From: Taudactylus pleione
Lineage: Eukaryota; Chordata; Amphibia; Anura; Myobatrachidae
DNA: 64,000 nt
NCBI GenBank assembly: GCA_031769625.1
Contig: JAUIMM010002008.1
Coordinates: forward strand, 620,001 to 684,000
Direction: 5' to 3'
A model generated the notes under the pieces. The model was not told where the DNA came from and searched no databases. It saw only the letters and a list, made by a program, of their open reading frames with translations. Made by a program: the position numbers and the translations under genes. The first letter of the stretch is position 1. Every line of letters starts with the position of its first letter. Positions 13,601-25,500 of the stretch are shown piece after piece.

Positions 13601-15009
13601 ATGCCTATATTCTGTGTGTGACTGCGGGTGTATCTGCACGTCTATATTCTGTGTGTGTAACTGCGGGTGTATCTGCATGCCTATATTCTGTGTGTGTGAC
13701 TGCGGGTGTATCTGCACACCTATATTCTGTGTGTGTGACTGCGGGTGTATCTGCACGCCTATATTCTGTGTGTGACTGCGGGTGTATCTGCATGCCTATA
13801 TTCTGTGTGTGACTGCGGGTGTATCTGCATGCCTATATTCTGTGTGTTTGACTGCGGGTGTATCTGCATGCCTATATTCTGTGTGTGTGACTGCGGGTGT
13901 ATCTGCATGCCTATAATCTGTGTGTGTGACTGCGGGTGTATCTGCAAGCCTATATTCTGTGTGTGTGACTGCGGGTGTATCTAAATGCCTATATTCTGTG
14001 TGTGACTGCGGGTGTATCTGCATGCCTATATTCTGTGTGTGTGACTGCGGGTGTATCTGCATGCCTATATTTTGTGTGTGTGACTGCGGGTGTATCTGCA
14101 TGCCTATATTCTGTGTGTGACTGCGGCTGTATCTGCATGTCTATATTCTGTGTGTGACTGCGGGTGTTTCTGCATGTCTATATTCTGTCTGTGACTGTGG
14201 GTGTGTCTGCATGCCTATATTCTGTGTGTGTGACTGCGGGTGTATCTGCATGCCTATATTCTGTGTGTGACTGCGGGTGTATCTGCTCGCCTATATTCTG
14301 TGTGTGACTGCGGGTGTATCTGCACGCCTATATTCTGTGTGTGACTGCGGGTGTATCTGCATGCCTATATTCTGTGTGTGTGACTGCGGGTGTATCTGCA
14401 TACCTATATTCTGTGTGTGTGACTGCGGGTGTATCTGCATGCCTATATTCTGTGTGTGTGACTGCGGGTGTATCTGCAAGCCTATATTCTGTGTGTGTGA
14501 CTGTGGGTGTATCTGCATGCCTATATTCTATGTGTGACTGCGGGTGTATCTGCATGCCTATATTCTGTGTGTGTGACTGCGGGTGTATCTGCATGCCTAT
14601 GTTCTGTGTGTGTGACTGCGGGTGTATCTGCACGCCTATATTCTGTGTGTGACTGCGGGTGTCTCTGCATGCCTATATTCTGTGTGTGACTGTGGGAGTA
14701 TCTGCATGCCTATATTCTGTGTGTGTGACTGCGGGTGTATCTGTATGCCTATATTCTGTGTGATTGACTGCGGGTGTATCTGCATGCCTATATTCTGTGT
14801 GTGACTTCGGGTGTATCTGCACGTCTATATTCTGTGTGTGTAACTGCGGGTGTATCTGCATGCCTATATTCTGTGTGTGTGACTGCGGGTGTATCTGCAC
14901 GCCTATATTCTGTGTGTGTGACTGCGGGTGTATCTGCAGTTGCACGCCTATATTCTGTGTGTGACTGCGGGTGTATCTGAATGCCTATATTCTGTGTTTG
15001 ACTGCGGGT
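10660..15009. repeat. 4,350-bp higher-order unit, copy 2
   Basis: This is the head-to-tail partner of 6,310-10,659. Correspondence begins near 10,660 and is lost near 15,010, which is exactly one unit on, as for a simple tandem duplication. Markers sit at 11,051 and 14,937 (CAGTTGCACG) and at 11,283 and 13,980 (ATCTAAATGCC). After 15,010 the order switches to a block resembling the 6,780 region with extra GTTTGAC variants. Confidence 0.85.
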
Positions 15010-15519
15010 GTATCTGCATGCCTATATTCTGTGTGTTTGACTGCGGGTGTATCTGCATGCCTATATTCTGTGTGTGTGACTGCGGGTGTATCTGCATGCC
15101 TATAATCTGTGTGTTTGACTGCGGGTGTATCTGCAAGCCTATATTCTGTGTGTGTGACTGCGGGTGTATCTAAATGCCTATATTCTGTGTGTGACTGCGG
15201 GTGTATCTGCATGCCTATATTCTGTGTGTGTGACTGCGGGTGTATCTGCATGCCTATATTTTGTGTGTGTGACTGCGGGTGTATCTGCATGCCTATATTC
15301 TGTGTGTGACTGCGGCTGTATCTGCATGCCTATGTTCTGTGTGTGACTGCAGGTGTAACTGCATGTCTATATTCTGTGTGTGACTGCGGGTGTTTCTGCA
15401 TGTCTATATTCTGTCTGTGACTGTGGGTGTGTCTGCATGCCTATGTTCTGTGTGTGTAACTGCGGGTGTATCTGCATGCCTATATTCTGTGTGTGTGACT
15501 GCGGGTGTATCTGCATGCC

Positions 15520-18289
15520 TATATTCTGTGTGTGACTGCGGGTGTATCTGCTCGCCTATATTCTGTGTGTGACTGCGGGTGTATCTGCACGCCTATATTC
15601 TGTGTGTGACTGCGGGTGTATCTGCATGCCTATATTCTGTGTGTGTGACTGCGGGTGTATCTGCATGCCTATATTCTGTGTGTGTGACTGCGGGTGTATC
15701 TGCATGCCTATATTCTGTGTGTGTGACTGCGGGTGTATCTGCAAGCCTATATTCTGTGTGTGTGACTGCGGGTGTATCTGCATGCCTATTTTCTGAGTGT
15801 GACTGCGGGTGTATCTGCATGCCTATATTCTGTGTGTGTGACTGCGGGTGTATCTGCATGCCTATATTTTGTGTGTGACTGCGGGTGTATGTGCATGCCT
15901 ATATTCTGTGTGTGACTGCGGCTATATCTGCATGCCTATGTTCTGTGTGTGACTGCAGGTGTAACTGCATGTCTATATTCTGTGTGTGACTGCGGGTGTT
16001 TCTGCATGTCTATATTCTGTCGGTGACTGTGGGTGTGTCTGCATGCCTATGTTCTGTGTGTGTAACTGCGGGTGTATCTGCATGCCTATGTCCTGTGTGT
16101 GTGACTGCGGGTGTATCTGCGTGCCTATGTTCTGTGTGTGTGACTGCGGGTGTATCTGCACGCCTATATTCTGTGTGTGACTGCGGGTATATCTGCATGC
16201 CTATATTCTGTGTGTGACTGTGGGTGTATCTGCATGCCTATATTCTGTGTGTGTGACTGCGGGTGTATCTGCATGCCTGTATTCTGTGTGTGTGACTGCG
16301 GGTGTATCTGCATGCCTGTATTCTGTGTGACTGCGGGTGTATCTGCATGCCTGTATTCTGTGTGACTGCGGGTGTATTTGCATGCCTGTATTCTGTGTGA
16401 CTGCAGCTGTATCTGCATGCCTATGTTCTGTGTGTGTGACTGCAGGTGTATCTGCATGCCTATATTCTGTGTGTGACTGCGGGTGTATCTGCATGCCTAT
16501 ATTCTGTGTGTGCAACTGCGGGTGTATCTGCATGCCTATATTCTGTGTGTGTAACTGCGTTTGTATCTGCATGCCTATATTCTGTGTGTGTGACTGCGGG
16601 TGTATCTGCTTGCCTATATTCTGTGTGTGACTGCGGGTGTATCTGCATGCCTGTATTCTGTGTGTGTGACTGCGGGTGTATCTGCATGCCTGTATTCTGT
16701 GTGACTGCGGGTGTATCTGCATGCCTGTATTCTGTGTGACTGCAGCTGTATCTGCATGCCTATGTTCTGTGTGTGTGACTGCAGGTGTATCTGCATGCCT
16801 ATATTCTGTGTGTGACTGCGGGTGTATCTGCATGCCTATATTCTGTGTGTGTAACTGCGTGTGTATCTGCATGCCTATATTCTGTGTGTGTGTCTGCGGG
16901 TGTATCTGCATGCCTATATTCTGTGTGTGACTGCGGGTGTATCTGCATGTCTATATTCTGTGTGTGTAACTGCGGGTGTATCTGCACGCCTATGTTCTGT
17001 GTGTGTAACTGCGGGTGTATCTGCACGCCTATGTTCTGTGTGTGTGACTGCGGGTGTATCTGCACGCCTATATTCTGTGTGTGACTGCGGGTGTATCTGC
17101 ATGCCTATATTCTGTGTGTGACTGTGGGAGTATCTGCATGCCTATATTCTGTGTGTGTGACTGCGGGTGTATCTGTATGCCTATATTCTGTGTGATTGAC
17201 TGCGGGTGTATCTGCATGCCTATATTCTGTGTGTGACTGCGGGTGTATCTGCACGTCTATATTCTGTGTGTGTAACTGCGGGTGTATCTGCATGCCTATA
17301 TTCTGTGTGTGTGACTGCGGGTGTATCTGCACACCTATATTCTGTGTGTGTGACTGCGGGTGTATCTGCACGCCTATATTCTGTGTGTGACTGCGGGTGT
17401 ATCTGCATGCCTATATTCTGTGTGTGACTGCGGGTGTATCTGCATGCCTATATTCTGTGTGTTTGACTGCGGGTGTATCTGCATGCCTATATTCTGTGTG
17501 TGTGACTGCGGGTGTATCTGCATGCCTATAATCTGTGTGTGTGACTGCGGGTGTATCTGCAAGCCTATATTCTGTGTGTGTGACTGCGGGTGTATCTAAA
17601 TGCCTATATTCTGTGTGTGACTGCGGGTGTATCTGCATGCCTATATTCTGTGTGTGTGACTGCGGGTGTATCTGCATGCCTATATTTTGTGTGTGTGACT
17701 GCGGGTGTATCTGCATGCCTATATTCTGTGTGTGACTGCGGCTGTATCTGCATGCCTATGTTCTGTGTGTGACTGCAGGTGTAACTGCATGTCTATATTC
17801 TGTGTGTGACTGCGGGTGTTTCTGCATGTCTATATTCTGTCTGTGACTGTGGGTGTGTCTGCATGCCTATATTCTGTGTGTGTGACTGCGGGTGTATCTG
17901 CATGCCTATATTCTGTGTGTGACTGCGGGTGTATCTGCTCGCCTATATTCTTTGTGTGACTGCGGGTGTATCTGCACGCCTATATTCTGTGTGTGACTGC
18001 GGGTGTATCTGCATGCCTATATTCTGTGTGTGTGACTGCGGGTGTATCTGCATACCTATATTCTGTGTTTGTGACTGCGGGTGTATCTGCATGCCTATAT
18101 TCTGTGTGTGTGACTGCGGGTGTATCTGCAAGCCTATATTCTGTGTGTGTGACTGCGGGTGTATCTGCATGCCTATATTCTATGTGTGACTGCGGGTGTA
18201 TCTGCATGCCTATATTCTGTGTGTGTGACTGCCGGTGTATCTGCATGCCTATGTTCTGTGTGTGTGACTGCGGGTGTATCTGCATGCCT
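15520..18289. repeat. 2,769-bp higher-order unit; first part repeated downstream
   Basis: About 15,520-16,620 recurs at 18,290-19,390 with an offset of 2,769 bp, including a TTCTGAGTGTGAC monomer (near 15,790 and 18,559), GTCCTGTG (near 16,090 and 18,859) and a GTGTATTTGC monomer. About 16,615-18,210 instead matches 13,000-14,560, at an offset of 3,615 then 3,652 bp; the 37-bp shift is one monomer. The block is thus a mosaic of local duplications. It carries the last ATCTAAATGCC marker of the window at about 17,595. Confidence 0.75.
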
Positions 18290-19390
18290 ATATTATGTGT
18301 GTGACTGCGGGTGTATCTGCTCGCCTATATTCTGTGTGTGACTGCGGGTGTATCTGCACGCCTATATTCTGTGTGTGACTGCGGGTGTATCTGCATGCCT
18401 ATATTCTGTGTGTGTGACTGCGGGTGTATCTGCATGCCTATATTCTGTGTGTGTGACTGCGGGTGTATCTGCATGCCTATATTCTGTGTTTGTGACTGCG
18501 GGTGTATCTGCAAGCCTATATTCTGTGTGTGTGACTGCGGGTGTATCTGCATGCCTATATTCTGAGTGTGACTGCGGGTGTATCTGCATGCCTATATTCT
18601 GTGTGTGTGACTGCGGGTGTATCTGCATGCCTATATTTTGTGTGTGACTGCGGTTGTATGTGCATGCCTATATTCTGTGTGTGACTGCGGCTATATCTGC
18701 ATGCCTATGTTCTGTGTGTGACTGCAGGTGTAACTGCATGTCTATATTCTGTGTGTGACTGCGGGTGTTTCTGCATGTCTATATTCTGTCTGTGACTGTG
18801 GGTGTGTCTGCATGCCTATGTTCTGTGTGTGTAACTGTGGGTGTATCTGCATGCCTATGTCCTGTGTGTGTGACTGCTGGTGTATCTGCGTGCCTATGTT
18901 CTGTGTGTGTGACTGCGGGTGTATCTGCACGCCTATATTCTGTGTGTGACTGCGGGTATATCTGCATGCCTATATTCTGTGTGTGACTGTGGGTGTATCT
19001 GCATGCCTATATTCTGTGTGTGTGACTGCGGGTGTATCTGCATGCCTGTATTCTGTGTGTGTGACTGCGGGTGTATCTGCATGCCTGTATTCTGTGTGAC
19101 TGCGGGTGTATCTGCATGCCTGTATTCTGTGTGACTGCGGGTGTATTTGCATGCCTGTATTCTGTGTGACTGCAGCTGTATCTGCATGCCTATGTTCTGT
19201 GTGTGTGACTGCAGGTGTATCTGCATGCCTATATTCTGTGTGTGACTGCGGGTGTATCTGCATGCCTATATTCTGTGTGTGCAACTGCGGGTGTATCTGC
19301 ATGCCTATATTCTGTGTGTGTAACTGCGTGTGTATCTGCATGCCTATATTCTGTGTGTGTGACTGCGGGTGTATCTGCTTGCCTATATTC
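18290..19390. repeat. Second, partial copy of the 2,769-bp unit
   Basis: Matches 15,520-16,620 monomer for monomer, with a few substitutions such as GTGACTGCTGG near 18,875 and GTAACTGTGG near 18,834. The match ends near 19,390, where the order becomes transitional. Confidence 0.75.
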
Positions 19391-19900
19391 TGTGTGTGAC
19401 TGTGGGTGTATCTGCATGTCTATATTCTGTGTGTGTAACTGCGGGTGTATCTGCATGCCTATGGTCTGTGTGTGTAACTGCAGGTGTATCTGCACGCCTA
19501 TGTTCTGTGTGTGTGACTGCGGGTGTATCTGCACGCCTATATTCTGTGTGTGACTGCAGGTGTATCTGCATGCCTATATTCTGTGTGTGACTGTGGGAGT
19601 ATCTGCATGCCTGTATTCTGTGTGTGTGACTGCGGGTGTATCTGTATGCATATATTCTATGTGATTGACTGCAAGTGTATCTGCTTGCCTATATTCTGTT
19701 TGTGACTGCGGGTGTATCTGCATGTCTATATTAAGTGTGTGTAACTGCGGGTGTATCTGCATGCCTATATTCTGTGTGTGTGACTGCGGGTGTATCTGCA
19801 CGCCTATATTCTGTGTGTGTGACTGCGGGTGTATCTGCACGCCTATATTCTGTGTGTGACTGCGGGTGTATCTGCATGCCTATCTTCTGTGTGTGACTGC
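19390..19900. repeat. Transition between two higher-order domains
   Basis: Domain 1 markers end before this point and domain 2 markers begin. The stretch has private variants: CTATGGTCTG near 19,463, GCATATATTC near 19,649, GACTGCAAGTG near 19,668 and ATATTAAGTG near 19,729. The GCAAGTG monomer and its neighbours are a diverged version of the run at about 25,360-25,430. No exact long partner was found, so this looks like an old junction that recent homogenisation has not reached. Confidence 0.6.
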
Positions 19901-20879
19901 GGGTGTATCTGCATGCCTATATTCTGTGTGTGACTGCGGGTGTATCTGCATGCCTATATTCTGTGTGTGACTGCGGGTGTATCTGCATGCCTATATTCTG
20001 TGTGTTTGACTGCGGGTGTATCTGCATGCCTATATTCTGTGTGTGTGACTGCGGGTGTATCTGCATGCCTATATTCTGTGTGTGTGACTGCGGGTGTATC
20101 TGCAAGCCTATATTCTGTGTGTGTGACTGCGGGTGTATCTGCATGCCTATATTCTGTGTGTGACTGCGGGTGTATCTGCATGCCTATATTCTGTGTGTGT
20201 GACTGCGGGTGTATCTGCATGCCTATATTTTGTGTGCGTGACTGCGGGTGTATCTGCATGCCTATATTCTGTGTGTGACTGCGGCTGTATCTGCATGCCT
20301 ATGTTCTGTGTGTGACTGCAGGTGTAACTGCATGTCTATATTCTGTGTGTGACTGCGGGTGTTTCTGCATGTCTATATTCTGGCTGTGACTGTGGGTGTG
20401 TCTGCATGCCTTTGTTCTGTGGGTGTAACTGCGGGTGTATCTGCATGCCTATATTCTGTGTGTGTGACTGCGGGTGTATCTGCATGCCTATATTCTGTGT
20501 GTGACTGCGGGTGTATCTGCACGCCTATATTCTGTGTGTGACTGCGGGTGTATCTGCACGCCTATATTCTGTGTGTGACTGCGGGTGTATCTGCATGCCT
20601 ATATTCTGTGTGTGTGACTGCGGGTGTATCTGCATGCCTATATTCTGTGTGTGTGACTGCGGGTGTATCTGCATGCCTATATTCTGTGTGTGTGACTGCG
20701 GGTGTATCTGCAAGCCTGTATTCTGTGTGTGTGACTGCGGGTGTATCTGCATGCCTATATTCTGTGTTTGACTGCGGGTGTATCTGCATGCCTATATTCT
20801 GTGTGTGTGACTTCGGGTGTATCTGCATGCCTATATTTTGTGTGTGTGACTGCGGGTGTATCTGCATGCCTATATTCTG
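19900..20879. repeat. Domain 2 block, repeated at 50,485
   Basis: The block is repeated at an offset of 30,585 bp (50,485-51,464) with very few changes. Shared private variants include TTCTGGCTGTGAC (near 20,382 and 50,967) and TGTGGGTGTAAC (near 20,419 and 51,004). One difference is GTGCGTGAC near 20,235, where the downstream copy has GTGTGTGAC. Confidence 0.8.
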
Positions 20880-22567
20880 TGTTTGACTGCGGCTATATCT
20901 GCATGCCTATGTTCTGTGTGTGACTGCAGGTGTAACTGCATGTCTATATTCTGTCTGTGACTGTGGGTGTGTCTGCATGCCTATGTTCTGTGTGTGTAAC
21001 TACGGGTGTATCTGCATGCCTATGTTCTGTGTGTGTGACTGCAGGTGTATCTGCATGCCTATGTTCTGTGTGTGTGACTGCGGGTGTATCTGCACGCCTA
21101 TATTCTGTGTGTGACTGCGGGTGTATCTGCATGCCTATATTTTGTGTGTGACTGTGGGTGTATCTGCATGCCTATATTCTGTGTGTGTGACTGCGGGTGT
21201 ATCTGCATGCCTGTATTCTGTGTTTGTGACTGCACGTGTATCTGCATGCCTATATTCTCTGTGTGACTGCAGGTGTATCTGCACACCTATATTCTCTGTG
21301 TGCGACTGCAGGTGTATCGGCATGCCTGTATTCTCTGTGTGACTGCAGGTGTGTCTGCATGCCTATATTCTGTGTGTGTGACTGCGGGTGTATCTGCATG
21401 CCTGTATTCTGTGTGTGTGACTGCGTGTGTATCTGCATGCCTATATTCTGTGTGTGTGACTGCAGGTGTATCTGCATGCCTGTATTCTGTGTGTGTGACT
21501 GCGGGTGTATCTGCATGCCTGTATTCTGTGTGTGTGACTGCGGGTGTATCTGCATGCCTGTATACTGTGTGTGTGACTGTGGGTGTATCTGCATGCCTGC
21601 ATTCTGTTTGTGTGACTGTGGGTGTATCTGCATGCCTATATTCTGTGTGTGTAACTGCGGGTGTACCTGCATGCCTATATTCTGTGTTTCTGACTGCGGG
21701 TGTATCTGCATGCCTATATTCTGTGTGTGTGACTGTGGGTGTATCTTCATGCCTATATTCTGTGTGTGAGTGCGGCTGTAACTGCATGCCTATATTCTGT
21801 GTGTGTAATTGCGGGTGTATCTGCATGCCTATATTCTGTGTGTGTGACTGCGGGTGTATCTGCATGCCTATGTTCTGTGTGTGTGACTGCAGGTGTATCT
21901 GCATGCCTATATTCTGTGTGTGACTGCAGGTGTATCTGCATGCCTATATTCTGTGTGTGCAACTGCGGGTGTATCTGCATGCCTATATTCTGTGTGTGTA
22001 ACTGCGTGTGTATCTGCATTCCTATATTCTATGTGTGTGACTGCGGGTGTATCTGCATGCCTATATTCTGTGTGTGACTGCGGGTGTATCTGCACGTCTA
22101 TATTCTGTGTGTGTAAATGCGGGTGTATCTGCACGCCTATGTTCTGTGTGTGTAACTGCGGGTGTATCTGCATGCCTATGTTCTGTGTGTGTGACTGCTG
22201 GTGTATCTGCACGCCTATATTCTGTGTGTGACTGCGGGTGTATCTGCATGCCTATATTCTGTGTGTGACTGTGGGAGTATCTGCATGCCTATATTCTGTG
22301 TGTGTGACTGCGGGTGTATCTGTATGCCTATATTCTGTGTGTGTAACTGCGTGTGTATCTGCATTCCTATATTCTGTGTGTGTGACTGCGGGTGTATCTG
22401 CATGCCTATATTCTGTGTGTGACTGCGGGTGTATCTGCATGCCTATATTCTGTGTGTGACTGCGGGTGTATCTGCATATCTATATTCTGTGTGTGTAACT
22501 GCGGGTGTATCTGCATGCCTGTATTCTGTGTGTGTGACTGCGGGTGTATCTGCATGCCTATATTCTG
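20880..22567. repeat. 1,688-bp higher-order unit, copy 1
   Basis: The order from the GACTGCGGCTATATC monomer onward recurs 1,688 bp downstream. Shared markers are GTAACTACGGG, CACGTG at 21,233, TATTCTCTGTG monomers, GTGTACCTGC, and GTGTATCTTC. Small differences exist, for example GACTGCAGG in this copy against GACTGCGGG near 22,957, and GTAATTGCG near 21,806 against GTAACTGCG. Confidence 0.85.
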
Positions 22568-25500
22568 TGTTTGACTGCGGCTATATCTGCATGCCTATGT
22601 TCTGTGTGTGACTGCAGGTGTAACTGCATGTCTATATTCTGTCTGTGACTGTGGGTGTGTCTGCATGCCTATGTTCTGTGTGTGTAACTACGGGTGTATC
22701 TGCATGCCTATGTTCTGTGTGTGTGACTGCAGGTGTATCTGCATGCCTATGTTCTGTGTGTGTGACTGCGGGTGTATCTGCACGCCTATATTCTGTGTGT
22801 GACTGCGGGTGTATCTGCATGCCTATATTTTGTGTGTGACTGTGGGTGTATCTGCATGCCTATATTCTGTGTGTGTGACTGCGGGTGTATCTGCATGCCT
22901 GTATTCTGTGTTTGTGACTGCACGTGTATCTGCATGCCTATATTCTCTGTGTGACTGCGGGTGTATCTGCACACCTATATTCTCTGTGTGCGACTGCAGG
23001 TGTATCGGCATGCCTGTATTCTCTGTGTGACTGCAGGTGTGTCTGCATGCCTATATTCTGTGTGTGTGACTGCGGGTGTATCTGCATGCCTGTATTCTGT
23101 GTGTGTGACTGCGTGTGTATCTGCATGCCTATATTCTGTGTGTGTGACTGCAGGTGTATCTGCATGCCTGTATTCTGTGTGTGTGACTGCGGGTGTATCT
23201 GCATGCCTGTATTCTGTGTGTGTGACTGCGGGTGTATCTGCATGCCTGTATACTGTGTGTGTGACTGTGGGTGTATCTGCATGCCTGCATTCTGTTTGTG
23301 TGACTGTGGGTGTATCTGCATGCCTATATTCTGTGTGTGTAACTGCGGGTGTACCTGCATGCCTATATTCTGTGTTTCTGACTGCGGGTGTATCTGCATG
23401 CCTATATTCTGTGTGTGTGACTGCGGGTGTATCTTCATGCCTATATTCTGTGTGTGAGTGCGGCTGTAACTGCATGCCTATATTCTGTGTGTGTAACTGC
23501 GGGTGTATCTGCATGCCTATATTCTGTGTGTGTGACTGTGGGTGTATCTGCATGCCTATGTTCTGTGTGTGTGACTGCAGGTGTATCTGCATGCTTATAT
23601 TCTGTGTGTGACTGCAGGTGTATCTGCATGCCTATATTCTGTGTGTGCAACTGCGGGTGTATCTGCATGCCTATATTCTGTGTGTGTAACTGCGTGTGTA
23701 TCTGCATTCCTATATTCTATGTGTGTGACTGCGGCTGTATCTGCATGCCTATATTCTGTGTGTGACTGCGGGTGTATCTGCACGTCTATATTCTGTGTGT
23801 GTAAATGCGGGTGTATCTGCACGCCTATGTTCTGTGTGTGTAACTGCGGGTGTATCTGCATGCCTATGTTCTGTGTGTGTGACTGCTGGTGTATCTGCAC
23901 GCCTATATTCTGTGTGTGACTGCGGGTGTATCTGCATGCCTATATTCTGTGTGTGACTGTGGGAGTATCTGCATGCCTATATTCTGTGTGTGTGACTGCG
24001 GGTGTATCTGTATGCCTATATTCTGTGTGTGTAACTGCGTGTGTATCTGCATTCCTATATTCTGTGTGTGTGACTGCGGGTGTATCTGCATGCCTATATT
24101 CTGTGTGTGACTGCGGGTGTATCTGCATGCCTATATTCTGTGTGTGACTGCGGGTGTATCTGCATATCTATATTCTGTGTGTGTAACTGCGGGTGTATCT
24201 GCATGCCTGTATTCTGTGTGTGTGACTGCGGGTGTATCTGCATGCCTATATTCTGTGTGTGTGACTGCGGGTGTATCTGCACGCCTATATTCTGTGTGTG
24301 ACTGTGGGTGTATCTGCATGCCTATATTCTGTGTGTGACTGCGGGTGTATCTGCATGCCTATATTCTGTGTGTTTGACTGCGGGTGTATCTGCATGCCTA
24401 TATTCTGTGTGTGTGACTGCGGGTGTGTCTGCATGCCTATATTCTGTGTGTGTGACTGCGGGTGTATCTGCAAGCCTATATTCTGTGTGTGTGACTGCGG
24501 GTGTATCTGCATGCCTATATTCTGTGTGTGACTGCGGGTGTATCTGCATGCCTATATTCTGTGTGTGTGACTGCGGGTGTATCTGCATGCCTATATTTTG
24601 TGTGTGTGACTGCGGGTGTATCTGCATGCCTATATTCTGTGTGTGACTGTGGCTGTATCTGCATGCCTATGTTCTGTGTGTGACTGCAGTTGTAACTGCA
24701 TGTCTATATTCTGTGTCTGACTGCGGGTGTTTCTGCATGTCTATATTCTGTCTGTGACTGTGGGTGTGTCTGCATGCCTATGTTCTGTGTGTGTAACTGC
24801 GGGTGTATCTGCATGCCTATATTCTGTGTGTGTGACTGCGGGTGTATCTGCATGCCTATATTCTGTGTGTGACTGCGGGTGTATCTGCTCGCCTATATTC
24901 TGTGTGTGACTGCGGGTGTATCTGCATGCCTATATTCTGTGTGTGACTGCTGGTGTATCTGCTCGCCTATATTCTGTGTGTGACTGCGGGTGTATCTGCA
25001 CGCCTATATTCTGTGTGTGACTGCGGGTGTATCTGCATGCCTATATTCTGTGTGTGTGACTGCGGGTGTATCTGCATGCCTATATTCTGTGTGTGTGACT
25101 GCGGGTGTATCTGCATGCCTATATTCTGTGTGTGTGACTGCGGGTGTATCTGCAAGTCTATATTCTGTGTGTGTGACTGCGGGTGTATCTGCAAGCCTAT
25201 ATTCTGTGTGTGTGACTGCGGGTGTATCTGCACGCCTATATTCTGTGTGTAACTGCAGGTGTATCTGCATGCCTATATTCTGTGTGTGACTGTGGGAGTA
25301 TCTGCATGCCTGTATTCTGTGTGTGTGACTGCGGGTGTATCTGTATGCCTATATTCTGTGTGATTGACTGCAAGTGTATCTGCATGACTATATTCTGTTT
25401 GTGACTGCGGGTGTATCTGCATGTCTATATTCTGTGTGTGTAACTGCGGGTGTATCTGCACGCCTATATTCTGTGTGTGTGACTGCGGGTGTATCTGCAC

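Noticed and set aside
19640..19740. A degenerate unrelated insert near GCATATATTC and ATATTAAGTG
   Set aside because: The stretch aligns to ordinary monomers with several substitutions and resembles the run at 25,360-25,430, so it is diverged array sequence.
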